From positions 112,725,213-112,789,212 of the forward strand of contig CM077163.1 of NCBI GenBank assembly GCA_039583875.1: a stretch of DNA of 64,000 bases. Direction: 5' to 3'. Numbering within the stretch: position 1 is the stretch's first letter; each line of letters opens with the position of its first letter. Made by a program: the position numbers and the translations under genes. Below the pieces are notes generated by a model. That model saw nothing but the letters and a program-made list of their open reading frames with translations. It had not been told where the DNA came from and made no database searches. The stretch is from Platanthera guangdongensis. Lineage: Eukaryota > Streptophyta > Magnoliopsida > Asparagales > Orchidaceae. Shown here piece after piece: positions 34,310 to 45,590 of the stretch.

Positions 34310-34638
34310 GTGTCGACACATAGACAAGTCTGTGTCGACACAGAATAAAAGTGTCGACACTTCAGGAAAAAGGTGTCGACACATCAAGGATGTTGGTGTC
34401 GACACTTCAGAATGTTAGTGTCGACACATGTCGAGTAGGTGTTGACACATCCAATGTGGTGTCGACACTTAAGTTTTACTCAGAATTTTCTAAGTAAAGT
34501 CTCGACTATTCGTCGAGTAGAGTGGTGTCGACACATAAACATGTGTCGACACATAAAATCTGTTGACTTAACTTGTGTCGACACGTATGTGTCGAGACAT
34601 TATAAGTCTGTGTCAACACTTAGTGCCAGTGTCGACAC
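34310..34638. repeat. F: second GTGTCGACAC array, between pol and the env-like ORF
   Basis: Eleven exact GTGTCGACAC copies and three or more variants between the pol stop and the env-like ORF. The spacer sequences differ from those in the LTR arrays (ACATAGACAAGTCT, ACTTCAGGAAAAAG), so this is not a simple LTR fragment. Confidence 0.92.
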
Positions 34639-34684
34639 ATGTTTAGCTAGCTGTCCCGCCTGTTCATCTTCAAAATTAGACAGG

Positions 34685-34692
34685 TATAAATA
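34685..34692 (+). promoter_or_regulatory. F: possible internal promoter of the env-like ORF
   Basis: GTATAAATAGGG, 47 bp after the last array palindrome and about 120 bp before the open frame (34804). It repeats the LTR order: palindrome array, then TATAAATA(G). Predicted start near 34715-34725. Inference only; no transcript data. Confidence 0.5.
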
Positions 34693-34803
34693 GGGTTCTG
34701 TCTTTGATTGTCGACACGCTTTCAAAGTTTCGAGACCAAAACTCTTGTGTCAACATTTCTCTTTTCTCAAGCCTAATTCTCCAAACCCTACTGGCTCCCA
34801 AGC

Positions 34804-37422
34804 TTGAGGAAAACATCAACGATAAAACGTCTGAGAAAGGTACTTCAGCTACCTAAGACTCAAGAAGAAGAAGAAGTTTCTACATCCAAGACCAGGGAAG
34901 CTTTGGTCTGGTGTGGTCTTGATTCCAAGATGAAGATAGGTTCTGTCTTTACCAGAAAAGGCATGAACAGTCAAGGAAAATTTCTGTCAGAGATAGTGGG
35001 CAAGGTCATTCTCAGTAAACCTGGAGGACATGACAGGGTGTCAGCCTCAATGTTCAATATCATGACAAGAATCATCTTCACCCTAAAAACAGATTGGTCA
35101 ATGGTCATCTATGAAAAGATCAAGGAAAGTCTGAAGAAGCCCAATCTGGGCAGAATTATAAGTCTCTACCTGACTGGTACAATACCAGAGGTAATGAGCA
35201 CTGCTGCAGGTAGCAAGATCAATCATATGAGAAAAATGGATATGAGGATCTTGTCTAGGTGGGAAAGGGTGCTGTCAAAGGATATGCCTACCCCTGAGAA
35301 GCAAGTTACTGAGAAAATCACACCTCCCAAGAAGAAGAGAAAAACTGCTGTTGTGGCACAAGAGTCCTCAAGCAGTTCTGAAAGTGAAGAACAGGTGGTG
35401 TTCACACCTGATGAGCAAGAAGAGGAGACAGTAGTCAAGACCCCTGCTGCTCAAGATGTAGCTGAGATCCAGGGGGAGCTGCCTCAAGCTAGCCCCATCC
35501 ATAGGGATCACAGCCAGGGGGAGCTTCCAGCAGTAGAAGACCCATCTACTCTGGACAGTGAGCAGGCCACCATCATTATCCAAGAGGTACTCACTGACTT
35601 AAAACCTTTAGAATATCTTATAGAAGATGCTGATTTGTCTGATGTTCCTCAGCAAACTCAGCTACCTAGCCAAGCTCCAGATGTTGCTCTTGAAGACACA
35701 TCTGTTGTTGTGCAAAATGTTCCAGAAACTACTCAAGTAGTTGAAGAACCAAGTACTTCTCCTGCACAGTCACCTCCTGAATACACAATGGAAGACCTCT
35801 TTCTGAATTTAGATCAAGAGGATTTTGACATGGACAAGGTTGCTGCTGAAGATAAGAGTGCTGCTGCTAAGGGGGAGCACATATCAGTTCAGGATGAGCC
35901 TTTAAGGCCAGAGACTGAGAAGGCACTTGATGTGCAAGCAGACAAACCTGAGAGCCCTAAGAATAGAGTTGATATTGCAAGCACCTCTGCCTCTGAAGAT
36001 GAGGAGAGTGCTAGGGCTAAAAAGAAGAAACTCTTTGTATTCAAGAGAAGAAGTTAGAGCTATAAGAAAGCCCTACAATCCATTGCCCCACAGCCTATAG
36101 TTCAGCAAGCTCCAACTGCTGACTATAGTGCTTTACTGATTGCACTACAGATCAAAATGGATGAACAAAGGAAAGCCATAGAGGCTTATGTTGATGCAGG
36201 GCACAGATCATTACAGTTTGATCTTGCTCAAGATATAAAATCTATAAGGTTTGAGATGAATCTCAACAAGAAAGAAATGACTGACTGCTTCCACAAGGGT
36301 GGGAATGCAGTAGTCTATTTGGCAACTCACCAGGAGAAGATCAAGACTCAAGTAGATGATATAGCATTAAAGCAAGGGTATGTGCTGGAAAATCAGTTAA
36401 GAATGAATGATAATTTAACTGCCTCCGACAATGCTATAGTCACTGAATTAAAGAATAAGTCTGCTGAACCATCTACATCTGCTGATGCTGCAAAGGCTGA
36501 TTTTGATAAAATCTTTCAAGCTGAGATTACTGCTGTCATAACTGCTATACAAGATTCCCAGAAAGCAATCTCTGAACAACTTACAAAGCTTAGACCTTAC
36601 TTTAAAGATGGAATCAGGTACTTGGATGGTCAAATCCGATTCCAGAAGGATGATGTAAGAGATCATGTTGCTCAAGAAGTCATAAAGGGGGAGAGAGTGT
36701 TAGTCAAGGCCAGTTCTGAACATGCTAAGTGGATATCCAATTCCATCAGGGCTACACTTGGATATCCTCCCCTGTGTGATGACAATGAAGTTGCTGAATC
36801 TGGACTGAACCCTGCATATTTTGGAGGTGAGCCACAAAAAGTAGCTCAAGTCATTTATCCACCTCCAGATTTTGAAATGATTCATGAAGAAGTGCAGACA
36901 ATGTACAGCCCAACTGAGGGCAAGTCTAATGTTGTTCTGGAAAAGGTTGTTCAACCTATTACTGCAGCTATGCAAGAGGCATTAGAAAAAGAAGAAGAGA
37001 CAAGACTGTCAAAGAAGAGGTTTAGGGAACTAGCAGAACAAAAGCCAGATTTTGAACAGTGGAGCCCTACCTCTAGGAATATAATTCTAACTGCCTGGAA
37101 AGCTGCCAAAGACAACATGAATGACAGGAACAAGTGGTTCTCAGAAGCAGAATGGAGGAAGCATGAGATCAGGCAGAAAGCCATTGTCCAGTACAGAAGA
37201 AAGGCTAAGTTAGGAAAGCTACCTCCTACTGCAGTGGAGCCTAGCAAGTACTTTCCTAAGCCCTATCATTATTTTGAGAGGCAGAAAATCAAGGCTGAAG
37301 AACTCAAGAAGAAAGATCTCAAAGGCAAGAAGCCTGCTGATACTAAGCCTGCTGCTGCTGCTGTCAAAGCTCAAGTCCAACCTGGCAAAGGAATTGTTAT
37401 TAAAGAACCTGACCAGAACTAA
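34804..37422 (+). CDS. F: env-like ORF, one in-frame stop
   Basis: A frame of 872 codons broken once by TAG (36055-36057); the text runs on in the same frame (SYKKALQSIAPQPIVQQAP). The first ATG is at 34930 (MKIGSVFTRKGMNSQGKF), though the frame is open from 34804. N-terminal third basic, middle acidic and Pro/Ser-rich (PPKKKRKTAVVAQESSSSSE includes a PKKKRK-type nuclear localisation sequence), C-terminal half helical and charged. I see no signal peptide or transmembrane segment, so 'env-like' reflects position only. Homologous pieces occur in J (47662-47769, 54445-54862). Confidence 0.8.
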
Positions 37423-37720
37423 ACTAAGAATAGACTTGAAGAATGTTGTAATCTTTTACATATAAACATTTTTGTAAATCATTGAAGATGTATTAGAAAA
37501 ATGTTAGAACAATATATGATAAATATATTTCATGATTGTTCAGAAGAATGTGTCTATTTCTTGTTTGTTCTGCAATGATGAATGTGTATACATGTGTGCA
37601 TTATTACATGTTTAAGTTTACCCTGTTGACATAATCCTGCTTTACATCATTTTATAATTTTTAATTATGAGTGGTGTATATCATTGACTAAGGGTTATGA
37701 CTTCTCCAAATAGGGGGAGA
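35471..37720 (+). promoter_or_regulatory. F: repeated polypurine tracts, final one at the 3' LTR
   Basis: GGGGGAG occurs at about 35473, 35517, 35873 and 36686 inside the env-like ORF and as ATAGGGGGAGA at 37710-37720, directly before the LTR start. The last is the plus-strand primer; the others are extra copies of the kind reported for Sireviruses. Confidence 0.7.
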
Positions 37721-37721
37721 T
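37423..37721 (+). other. F: 3' untranslated region before the LTR
   Basis: AT-rich, no ORF; contains the polypurine tract at its end. Nothing else recognised. Confidence 0.7.
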
Positions 37722-39960
37722 TGTTGGGTACATTGGTCAAATGTACCTGATTTGAAGAAGCCTCACCCAACTCAATGATATACATCATAATGTATTTGAT
37801 GTATGTTTGAGTTACTTGTGCAGGTTAGGTATTCACTGGACTGAAGCTAAAACTTTCTAAGTCCATGTGTCGACACCCAGAGGGAAAGTGTCGACACTTG
37901 AGAAAGCTTGTGTCGACACCGAGACAAGCAGTGTCGACACTTGGAGTCATTGTGTCGACACCTGGGATGCAGAGTCGACACCAGACAGAAAGTGTCGACA
38001 CAAGGAGCTATGTTGACACTCAGTGAAGAAGAATGCAGAGAAGCAGTGTCGACACTTAGCAGAAGTGTCGACACCTAGAAGAGCAGTGTCTACACCAGAA
38101 AGTGTCGACACTTGGAATGTGTCGACACTCAGCAAAAGTCTGCAGAGTCTAAGTACAAGTGTCGACACTCAACACAATGTGTCGACACTATGCAGAAGAG
38201 TCAACATTTAAAGTAAGTGTCGACACCCAGCACAATGTGTCGACACTTAACAAAAGGAGTCAGCATTTGAAGAATGTGTCGACACTCAGCACAATGTGTC
38301 GACACACTATCAGAAGAGTCAGCACTTGAAGTAAGTGTCGACACTTAACACAATGTGTCGACACTCAACAGAAGACTCAACACTTGAAGAAAGTGTCGAC
38401 ACAAGGAGCTGTGTCGACACTTAGCAAAGAACAGAAAGAACAACAGATTATTCTAAGTACAAGTGTCGACACTAAAGGAATGTGTCGACACTCAGCTGAA
38501 GTCTCAACACAAGAAGATGTGTCGACACAAGGAGCTGTGTCGACACTCAGTAAGAATCAACATAAAAGACTATGTGTCGACACCAAGAAGCAGTGTCGAC
38601 ACTTGACAGATTCAACACAAGAAGTTGTGTCGACACAAAGGAGATGTGTCGACACTTAGAAGAATACAGTTGAAGATAGAAGATCAAGTACTTGTGTCGA
38701 CACTCAATTTCAGTGTCGACACATGCAGAAGAATCTATGTCGAGACATACAAGTAAATGTGTCGACATCTTGTAGACTTGTGTCGACACTTACACAACAT
38801 GTGTAGACACTTGGACTATAAGTGTCGACACTTAAGAACAGAAAGTCTCGACACTATCTGACAGTTAGAGAATTTCAAGAATTGACTGAATGACATGAGA
38901 GCTGCCGTTCCAGCCGGTCTACAGCACTTGTCAGAAATGTCAGAAGTCAGTTATGAACCGGACCAGCCGGTTACCATGAAGAAGGCCTATAAATAGGCAC
39001 CTACAGTTTACAGAAATTGTTGTTAAGGTTGTTAAGGTTGTTGTTAAGAGTTAACAGAAGATGATTAAGTTCTGATTGAGTTCAGATTAATCTAAGAGAT
39101 TTGTTCAAGTGGTTGCTGATCAAGTTATCCAAGTGATACAAATCAAGAAGATCTTGCTGTCCAACGGTAGATCTAAGAAGTTGGAGAGAGAGAGCTCCAA
39201 TCAAGAATTCAGTCTTTGGAACTAGGCTGAGAAGAAGGATTCAGAAGCATCTGGATCTTAAGAAGCAGAGGTCAAGGAACAACTGCAGAGGATTCAGACT
39301 TATTCAGTTCTACTCAAGAAGCTTTGAAGGAAGCTAAGTCAGTTTGGATCTATCTGAGTTCTTCCAAGAACTCAGCAAGAAACTCTCAACTCCTCTCTTA
39401 TTTTCTGAGTTGTTGAGTTATTTGTTGTAATACTATTTTAACTTGTAGGATCTTTGGATCTGAGTGCATTGTAAGCCTAAATTTATAAAGGCTGAGGGTA
39501 GGGCTTGATAGCCTGAGTGTAGGAGTTAAAGAACTCTGAGTGTAGGCCTTGATTGGCTGAGTGTAGGCCTGGGTGGCTGAGTGTAGGCCTTTGTGGCTGA
39601 GTGTAGGCCTTTGTGGCTGAGTGTAGGCTTTGGAGAAAGCTGAGGTGTAAGGCTTTGGGCCTGAGGTGTAGGAACCTATTTGGGTTCTGAGACAGTGGAG
39701 AAGTTTGACCAAATCTAGTACACTGCTAGATAGGCGAAGGGGGAAAGTGGATGTACCCAGATCTTGGGGAACCACTATAAATCACTGTGTGCTGTGTTGT
39801 GTTTGTGCTGTGGATGATCTGTGTTTGTTTGATTATTGCTGATTGCTGTAATAAACTAGTTAGAAATCTGTGAAATAACTGTTTGGCTGCCAACAAAGTT
39901 AGAAAAGGATTAGGTCACCTATTCACCCCCCCTCTAGGTGTTTAGGTACCATATCTTACA
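37722..39960 (+). repeat. F: 3' LTR
   Basis: 2239 bp, same ends as the 5' LTR. The palindrome array lies at 37867-38850 and TATAAATAG at 38988. It carries a segment of about 22-24 bp (near 39420, TTTGTTGTAATACTATTTTA) absent from the 5' LTR and a shorter C run near 39926. Confidence 0.95.
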
Positions 39961-40057
39961 CACTTTCTGTTCATTGCACTTTTTATTGTTGTACAATGCC
40001 TGCAATTTTGATGTGCTCTTTTGATGTGAGGGGAGTGTGGGTGACCTTTTTATGGCA

Positions 40058-41495
40058 CCAAGGGTGAGATTGAAGAGAGGAGACCCCGAGCAGACCCGCT
40101 AACCAGGCTCTCATCCAGCTGGCAGGGCTGTAGGCTCACTCAGTGGTTGGAGATGGTTTGGAGAGGAGACCCCGAGCAGACCCACTGACCAGGCTCTCAT
40201 CTAGCTGGCAGGGCTGTAGGCTCACTCGGTGGTAGGAGATGGTTTGGAGAGGAGACCCCAAGCAGACCCGCTGACCAGGCTCTTATCTAGCTGGCAGGGC
40301 TGTAGGCTCACTCGGTGGTTGGAGATGGTTTGGGGTGGAGACCCCGAGCAGACCCGCTGACCAGGTTCTCATCTAGCTGGCAGGGCTGTAGGCTCACTCG
40401 GTGGTGGGAGGTTTTGGAGTGGAGACCCTGAGTAGACCCGCTGACCAGGCTCCTATCTAGCTGGTAGGGTTGTAGGCTCACTCGGTGGTTGGAGGTTTTG
40501 GAGAGGAGACCCCACGCAGACCCGCTGACCAGGCTATCATCTAGCTAGAAGGGCTGTAGGCTCACTCGGTGGTTGGAGATGGTTTGGAGAGGAGACCCCG
40601 AGCAGACCCGCTGACCAGGCTCTCATCTAGCTAGTAGGGCTGTAGGCTCACTCGGTGGTTGGAGATGGTTTGGAGAGAATGCCCCGAACAGACCCGCTGA
40701 CCAGGCTCCCATCTAGCTGGCAGGGCTGTAGGCTCACTCGGTGGTTGGAGGTTTTGGAGAGGAGACCCCGAGCAGACCCGCTGACCAGGCTCTCATCTAG
40801 CTGGCAGAGCTGTAGGCTCACTCGGTGGTTGGAGATGGTTTGGAGAGGAGACCACGGGCAGACCTGCTGACCAGACTCTCATCTAGCTGACAGGGCTGTA
40901 GGCTCACTCGGTGGTTGGAGATGGTTTGGAGAGGAGACCCCGAGAAGACCCGTTGACCAAGCTCTTATCTAGCTGGCAGGGCTGTAGGCTCACTCAGTGG
41001 TTGGAGATGGTTTGGAGATGAGACCCCGAGCAGACCCGCTGACCAGGCTCTCATCTACCTGGCAGGGCTGTTGGCTCACTCGGTGGTTGGAGGTTTTGGA
41101 GAGGAGACCACGAGCAGACCCGCTGACCAGGCTCTCATATAGCTGGCAGGGCTGTAGGCTCACTCGGTGGTTGGAGAGGTTTTGGAGAGGAGACCCCGAG
41201 CAGACCCGCTGACCAGACTCCCATCTAGCTGGTAGGGCTGTAGGCTCACTCGGTGGTTGGAGGTTTTGGAGAGGATACCCCAAGCAGGCCCGCTGACCAG
41301 GTTTTCATCTAGCTGGTAGGGCTGTAGGCTCACTCGGTGGTTGGAGGTTTGGAGAGGAGACCCCGAGCAGACCCGCTGACCAGGCTCTCATCTAGCTGGC
41401 AGGGCTGTAGGCTCACTCGGTGGTTGGAGGTTTGGAGAGGAGACCACGAGCAGACCCACTGACCAGGATCTCATCTAGCTGGCAGGGCTGTAGGA
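40058..41495. repeat. E: tandem array, 17 copies of an 81-88 bp unit
   Basis: Counted by GCTGTAGGCTCACTC and its variants (40127 to 41487). Unit core: GGAGACCCCGAGCAGACCC, then CTGACCAGGCTCTCATCTAG, then CTGGCAGGGCTGTAGGCTCA and CTCGGTGGTTGGAG. Lengths alternate because some units read GGAGATGGTTTGG and others GGAGGTTTTGG. It lies between pol and the antisense genes, the place where Tat/Ogre elements often carry satellite-like arrays. Confidence 0.93.
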
Positions 41496-42025
41496 TTGCT
41501 CGAGGGCAAGTTAAGTGGTGAGAGTTAACGGGGAGAAATGTCCATATTTATCATGAGATTGGTGGAAAATCCCTAGAAAAAGGAAGGATCGGGGATTAGG
41601 CTAGGGAGGAGGATTTCTGGCCGACACCCAGCATGGGTGGTCTCGCCCATAGCGAGTGGTCTTCCTTGTCCAAGGCGCAGGCCTGGCGTAAAAAGGTGGG
41701 GCCTGTCATGTGGGGGGGTGGTTGGTCTCCAGGGTCTTTACCGCATCTTTATCTTACGACGAGACGAGCACTAAGGGACAGAAGCTCTCGCGGGTGGTAA
41801 AGGTGAAGAGAGGCCCAAGGTCTAGCGTCTTTGGGCTAGCTATTAAGCGAAACAGTAGAAGGAAAAAGTACAATAGTAACCTGTAAAAAGTTAATAATAA
41901 TATTCCATTTGATCATCACAAAAGAGAGCACCTCGCTATTGTCGAGGAAGTGTCTATCCAGATTACAAGACAAGATAAAAAATAAAAAGAGGGGGGGGGG
42001 AGAAGTCACGGGCGCAGGTGTTCCC
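41496..42025. other. E: region between tandem array and antisense genes
   Basis: No ORF worth calling. A G run (about 41991-42000) lies close to the end of the antisense gene. Shared wording with the LTR (GCGAGTGGTCTTCC, CTCGCCCATAG) suggests old homology. Confidence 0.5.
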
Positions 42026-43948
42026 CTACTCCTCGCTGTCGGAAGATGAGTTGTCGTCCATCTCGCCAAACAAGCAGGGGACCAGGTCACAGACAGTAAC
42101 CGTCTCGGCATCATCACGCACCACCCCCAGCTCCTTCATCATTTTAAGAATACTCTCTGCTATCTTGATATTGGAATCTCGGCAGAGGGAATCCACCTCA
42201 TCCACAGAGTAGCGAGAAGGAACGGGAAATTGGTCTGAGGCGGTGCCGCGCTATTCCGAAGGAGGATATTTTTAGCTTTTAATTTCTTGTTCTCTCCCTC
42301 CAACTCCTCAATGCGCGAGCGCATCTGGTCGGCAGTCTCGGCATCCTGCAAGAGGATTTAATGAATGGACCATAATGAGCGACGAGTAGGGATAGCAAAG
42401 CGGAGGTAAGAAAACTTACCACACCACCCTGAATCTGCGCAAGGAGGTTGTCGGCAACGGCCAACCGCTTCTCAAGGTCGTTAGACTTTTCCCATTCCAC
42501 GGCGAGACCGACCTCCGCCTCCTTCCATTTCCTATTGTTGAAGACTAGGCGGCACGAGACCCGGTGCGCGAGTTCCAGGGAGCGAAATTGAGAGTGGGCG
42601 CTCTTTAGAATGAGATCTCGAGATGTCTCATTGTCCACAGGCTCAGATCCAATGCCACCATATAGCTCGAACACTAGGGAGAAAGCGTGACTGGTGGGGG
42701 GGGGGGGTCCTGCTCTTTCCAGGAAGGAAGGAGAGTGGACACCGACACGCGGTTAACGTCCTTGTCCCAAAGGATCACCGGCTCGCCGACAGTATCATCC
42801 GTCACAGGCCCCATGTTATAATTGGGGTGCGAGGCGGGAGCCGGGCGGCTGGAGGAGCCAGCCTTGCCGGAAGGGAACTCAGCAGTCTGAACATTGGTGG
42901 TGGCAGCTGGCTCTGACAAGACCATCTCGTGGGTAGGCGAGATGGGTAGTTGGGGAGGTAAGGGAGACCCTAAAGAGATGAGGGACAGGGATCCCGATAG
43001 CTCCTTCCTTTCTTTGGCAGTCTTTTTCTCCTTTTTGAAAGACACCGCTTTCTTCACCTTCTTATTTGGGCTGTGCCGGGAAGTTCCCTCGTCCCCGGGC
43101 CTTTTCTTTAGGGTGGGGGGTCAGCGTATCCTTCGCAACCTCCGCCGCCATACTCGCTAAGGCGAGACCCCTGTTACTCTGGTAAGGAGGATGGGTAGGG
43201 ATGGTTCTCTCTCCTAGATAGGTTGACAATCAGCAGAGAACAAAAATTTACAATGCTAGGGGGGCAGGAGTATACCTTCGCCGGGGAAGATGGCTGGAAG
43301 CGAGTCGAGGTCTCGCCTGAGGTAATTGACCTCGAAATATTTCCCTGCGAAGAAGTCACAGAGATCCTTCTCGGCATCCCCAACCTTGGGGGTTTCATAG
43401 TAGCATTCAACACGAGACACCGGGGCGAGAGGAATGCCTCCCAAATCCCCGCGAATGAAGATGAAGCGAGTCAGCCAGTGATGATTTTTGTTCGGTGTCT
43501 CATACACCTTTAGGCCTTGGCCGGTGAAGTAGGAAACACCATCATCTTTCGCGTGATAAACGAACAGCTTGCCAAAGGAGGTCAAGCTGAATTCGATGCG
43601 CTCTCGCTGCAGGTAGCAGGCGAAAGCAACCAGCATAGAGATTGCGTTGGGGTTGAATTGGGCGGCGAAAACCCCGAAGTACTTAAGGACTAATTTGACC
43701 TCAGGCCAAAGGGGAAGTCGCAGCCCCTCCTCGAAGTGCGAGACGGGGAAGGCCAGTTCGTTTGGGTAGAAAGTATTGATGCACTCGCCAACTTTGGGTG
43801 GGCGAGACAAGTACCCGTCAGCAAGGAACTCGCTGGCAAAGCGAGTATATTCTTCCTCTGGCAGTCTACCGAGAGGAAAATCGTGATCCACAAATCGCTT
43901 TCCGCAGCGGCTGCGGCCCTCGCCTTCTTCCACCCTCTTCTTTATCAT
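42026..43948 (-). pseudogene. E: antisense gene 2, gypsy-type-transposon-domain protein with coiled coil, broken
   Basis: Exon 1 (43948-43276) starts MIKKRVEEGEGRSRCGKRF and contains LRLPLWPEVKLVLKYFGVFA, FNPNAISMLVAFACYLQRE and NHHWLTRFIFIRG, which I recognise as the plant domain called 'putative gypsy type transposon' (PF04195-like). After a GTATAC donor the gene continues at about 43170 with a Lys-rich region (NKKVKKAVSFKKEKKTAK), then LAVEWEKSNDLEKRLAVADN and RSRIEELEGENKKLKAKN (coiled coil), and ends acidic at TAG 42026-42028. Frame errors lie at the exon junction, in a C run near 43110 and near 42245. Function unknown. Confidence 0.72.
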
Positions 43949-44466
43949 AGCAGACGAGAAAGCAGAAATATGGGAACGAATCGATTTAGAGGGAGTGGGA
44001 CGCGAGAAGCGGGTAGATTAAGAGGGGCAGGCGGAAGCTCCGACCGAAACGACAGCCAAGAATAACAGAAGTATAGGAATATCTGGATTTAAGAGGTATT
44101 TATAATGAATGAAGGAGAGAGGAGATCGAGGGGGAAAATCGAGCGGTGGGAAATGAAGAGACAGCCTGACGCTTCGTCTCTCTCTCTCTCTCTAGAACCC
44201 AAGTGGCGAAAACGCCGCAGCGACTTTTTCGAAGTCAAAGCTATCATTACGAGCTAATTAATTGAAAAAGGAGCTAATCACAGTAATGATGAAAAACCTA
44301 GCACGATATGACAGGCACAACACCATAATGGTGAAATATTTCATCCCGCGGGGAGGGAGCATCCCGTCCAGAGAAGTTTTATACAACACATCAGTAATTA
44401 AACATAATTAAATTGGCAATAATAATACAGGGGGGCCCGGAGAAGGCGAGACGGGACCGCGACAGC

Positions 44467-45410
44467 TTAGTTCCTGACCCATTTCCAGCGGCCATCTTGA
44501 CCTCCCACAAATGGAGGGCGTCTAGGAAGATGAAAAGCGCGAGCGGCGACCACGCCGTAGCGCGCGAGACGGAGGTGTTCGTCCGTCTCGTTTAGGATGG
44601 CTTGGGGGTCTATCCCATCGATTGCGCCATCGTCTTCCATCTCGGCAGAAATGCAGTGGCACTCTATTTCTAGCCAGTCCATGCGCCGGTTAGAGGCCTG
44701 CTTCTCCAGCTCCATCTCGCGAATTATATGCGTGTATTTGCGGAACATCCTAGCCGTCTTCCGCTTCAGCTCCAGGGTATTCATGGGATCACCCAAGTAG
44801 TCCTTGATCTCGTCAAGACGTGGAAGAGGCGAGAGGGAAGGAGACGCGGGAGCATCTTCAGTGTCAGAATCAAATTGGATGCCTGTATAGAGAGCGAGAA
44901 ATCATAAACAAGGATGAGCTCGCATGGGTTGGGTAAAAGAAGGCGAATTGGAGGAAAAGCGAGAAGGGTAAGTTCTTACTTGGGATGCGAGGGTTACCCA
45001 CAACCCACGAGAGGTTTTCTTTCCGCGAGAGGGGTGGGGAGGACGTCTCAAGCGATTCGGTGCACTGATGAGTCTGGTTGATATTTTCAGGAGGATTGGC
45101 GGGCATGGGGGAATCAGCAAAGTTTCCCTGAAAAAGCGTGATCAGTAGGCGGGACGAAAGAAGAGAGAGAAGAATGAGGAATTACCCATCTCTCCCCGGG
45201 AGATGTGCGAAGATTATCTGTTTTCAAAGTGGCGGAGGAGGTCGCGCCTGCCGAGAGGGGAGGGCAGACAGCCTTCATCTTCTTCAGGCGAGAGGACGGA
45301 GGGGCTGAGGGAGGAGTACCCCCCAGATCCGGGAAAAGGGCAGCCATGTTGGCCTTATTTAGCTTTCGCACCATCGCAAGGTGCTCACGAAAACTCTGAC
45401 TGTGAGACAT
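44467..45410 (-). CDS. E: antisense gene 1, three-exon protein of 262 aa
   Basis: Exons on the minus strand: 45410-45186 (225 nt), 45127-44980 (148 nt), 44882-44467 (416 nt). Introns have GT...AG ends: donor TGG|GTAATTCC, acceptor TTTTTCAG|GGAAAC; donor CCAA|GTAAGA, acceptor TATACAG|GCATCC. The joined length is 789 nt (a multiple of three) and the frame stays open from MSHSQSFREHLAMVRKLNKA to KWVRN and TAA. The middle is Pro/Ser-rich; the last exon (LKRKTARMFRKYTHIIREME, EKQASNRRMDWLEIECH) looks helical. No family recognised. Antisense ORFs are known in Tat elements; this may be one. Confidence 0.7.
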
Positions 45411-45570
45411 GTTGAAGGACGAGGAAATGAAGGAAGATAAAAAGGGACCCTAATGAAAGCTGGGATCTCATATTTATAGGCCCCATGGGGGGGGGGCACC
45501 GAAGATTCTCATAAGTGAATCCCAACATCGCGAGCCTCGGTTGGACTTATCTTTTCGAGGTTAGGGCAAG

Positions 45571-45590
45571 CTCGAAAAGAGCGGGGATTG
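45571..45590 (+). promoter_or_regulatory. E: polypurine tract
   Basis: CTCGAAAAGAGCGGGGATTG directly before the 3' LTR, purine-rich as needed for plus-strand priming. Confidence 0.65.

Larger units (their letters stand above)
26722..39960 (+). mobile_element. Element F: Sirevirus-type Ty1/copia retrotransposon, young and nearly complete
   Basis: 13.2 kb with LTRs 26722-28943 and 37722-39960, exact TSD CACTT (26717-26721, 39961-39965), initiator tRNA-Met PBS, gag-pol, a long env-like ORF and polypurine tract ATAGGGGGAGA. Copia domain order (integrase before RT), the env-like ORF after pol and repeated GGGGGAG tracts are Sirevirus features. About two dozen LTR substitutions plus one 22-24 bp indel were seen by eye over 2.2 kb, about 1%. 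The inner position in E agrees with its youth. Confidence 0.92.

Noticed and set aside
40655..41283. ORFs coding tandem peptides in the 81-88 bp array
   Set aside because: Open only by chance of unit length; frames are lost where unit length changes.
42623..43513. Plus-strand ORFs opposite antisense gene 2 of E
   Set aside because: The minus strand carries the recognisable domain and splice sites; these are shadows.
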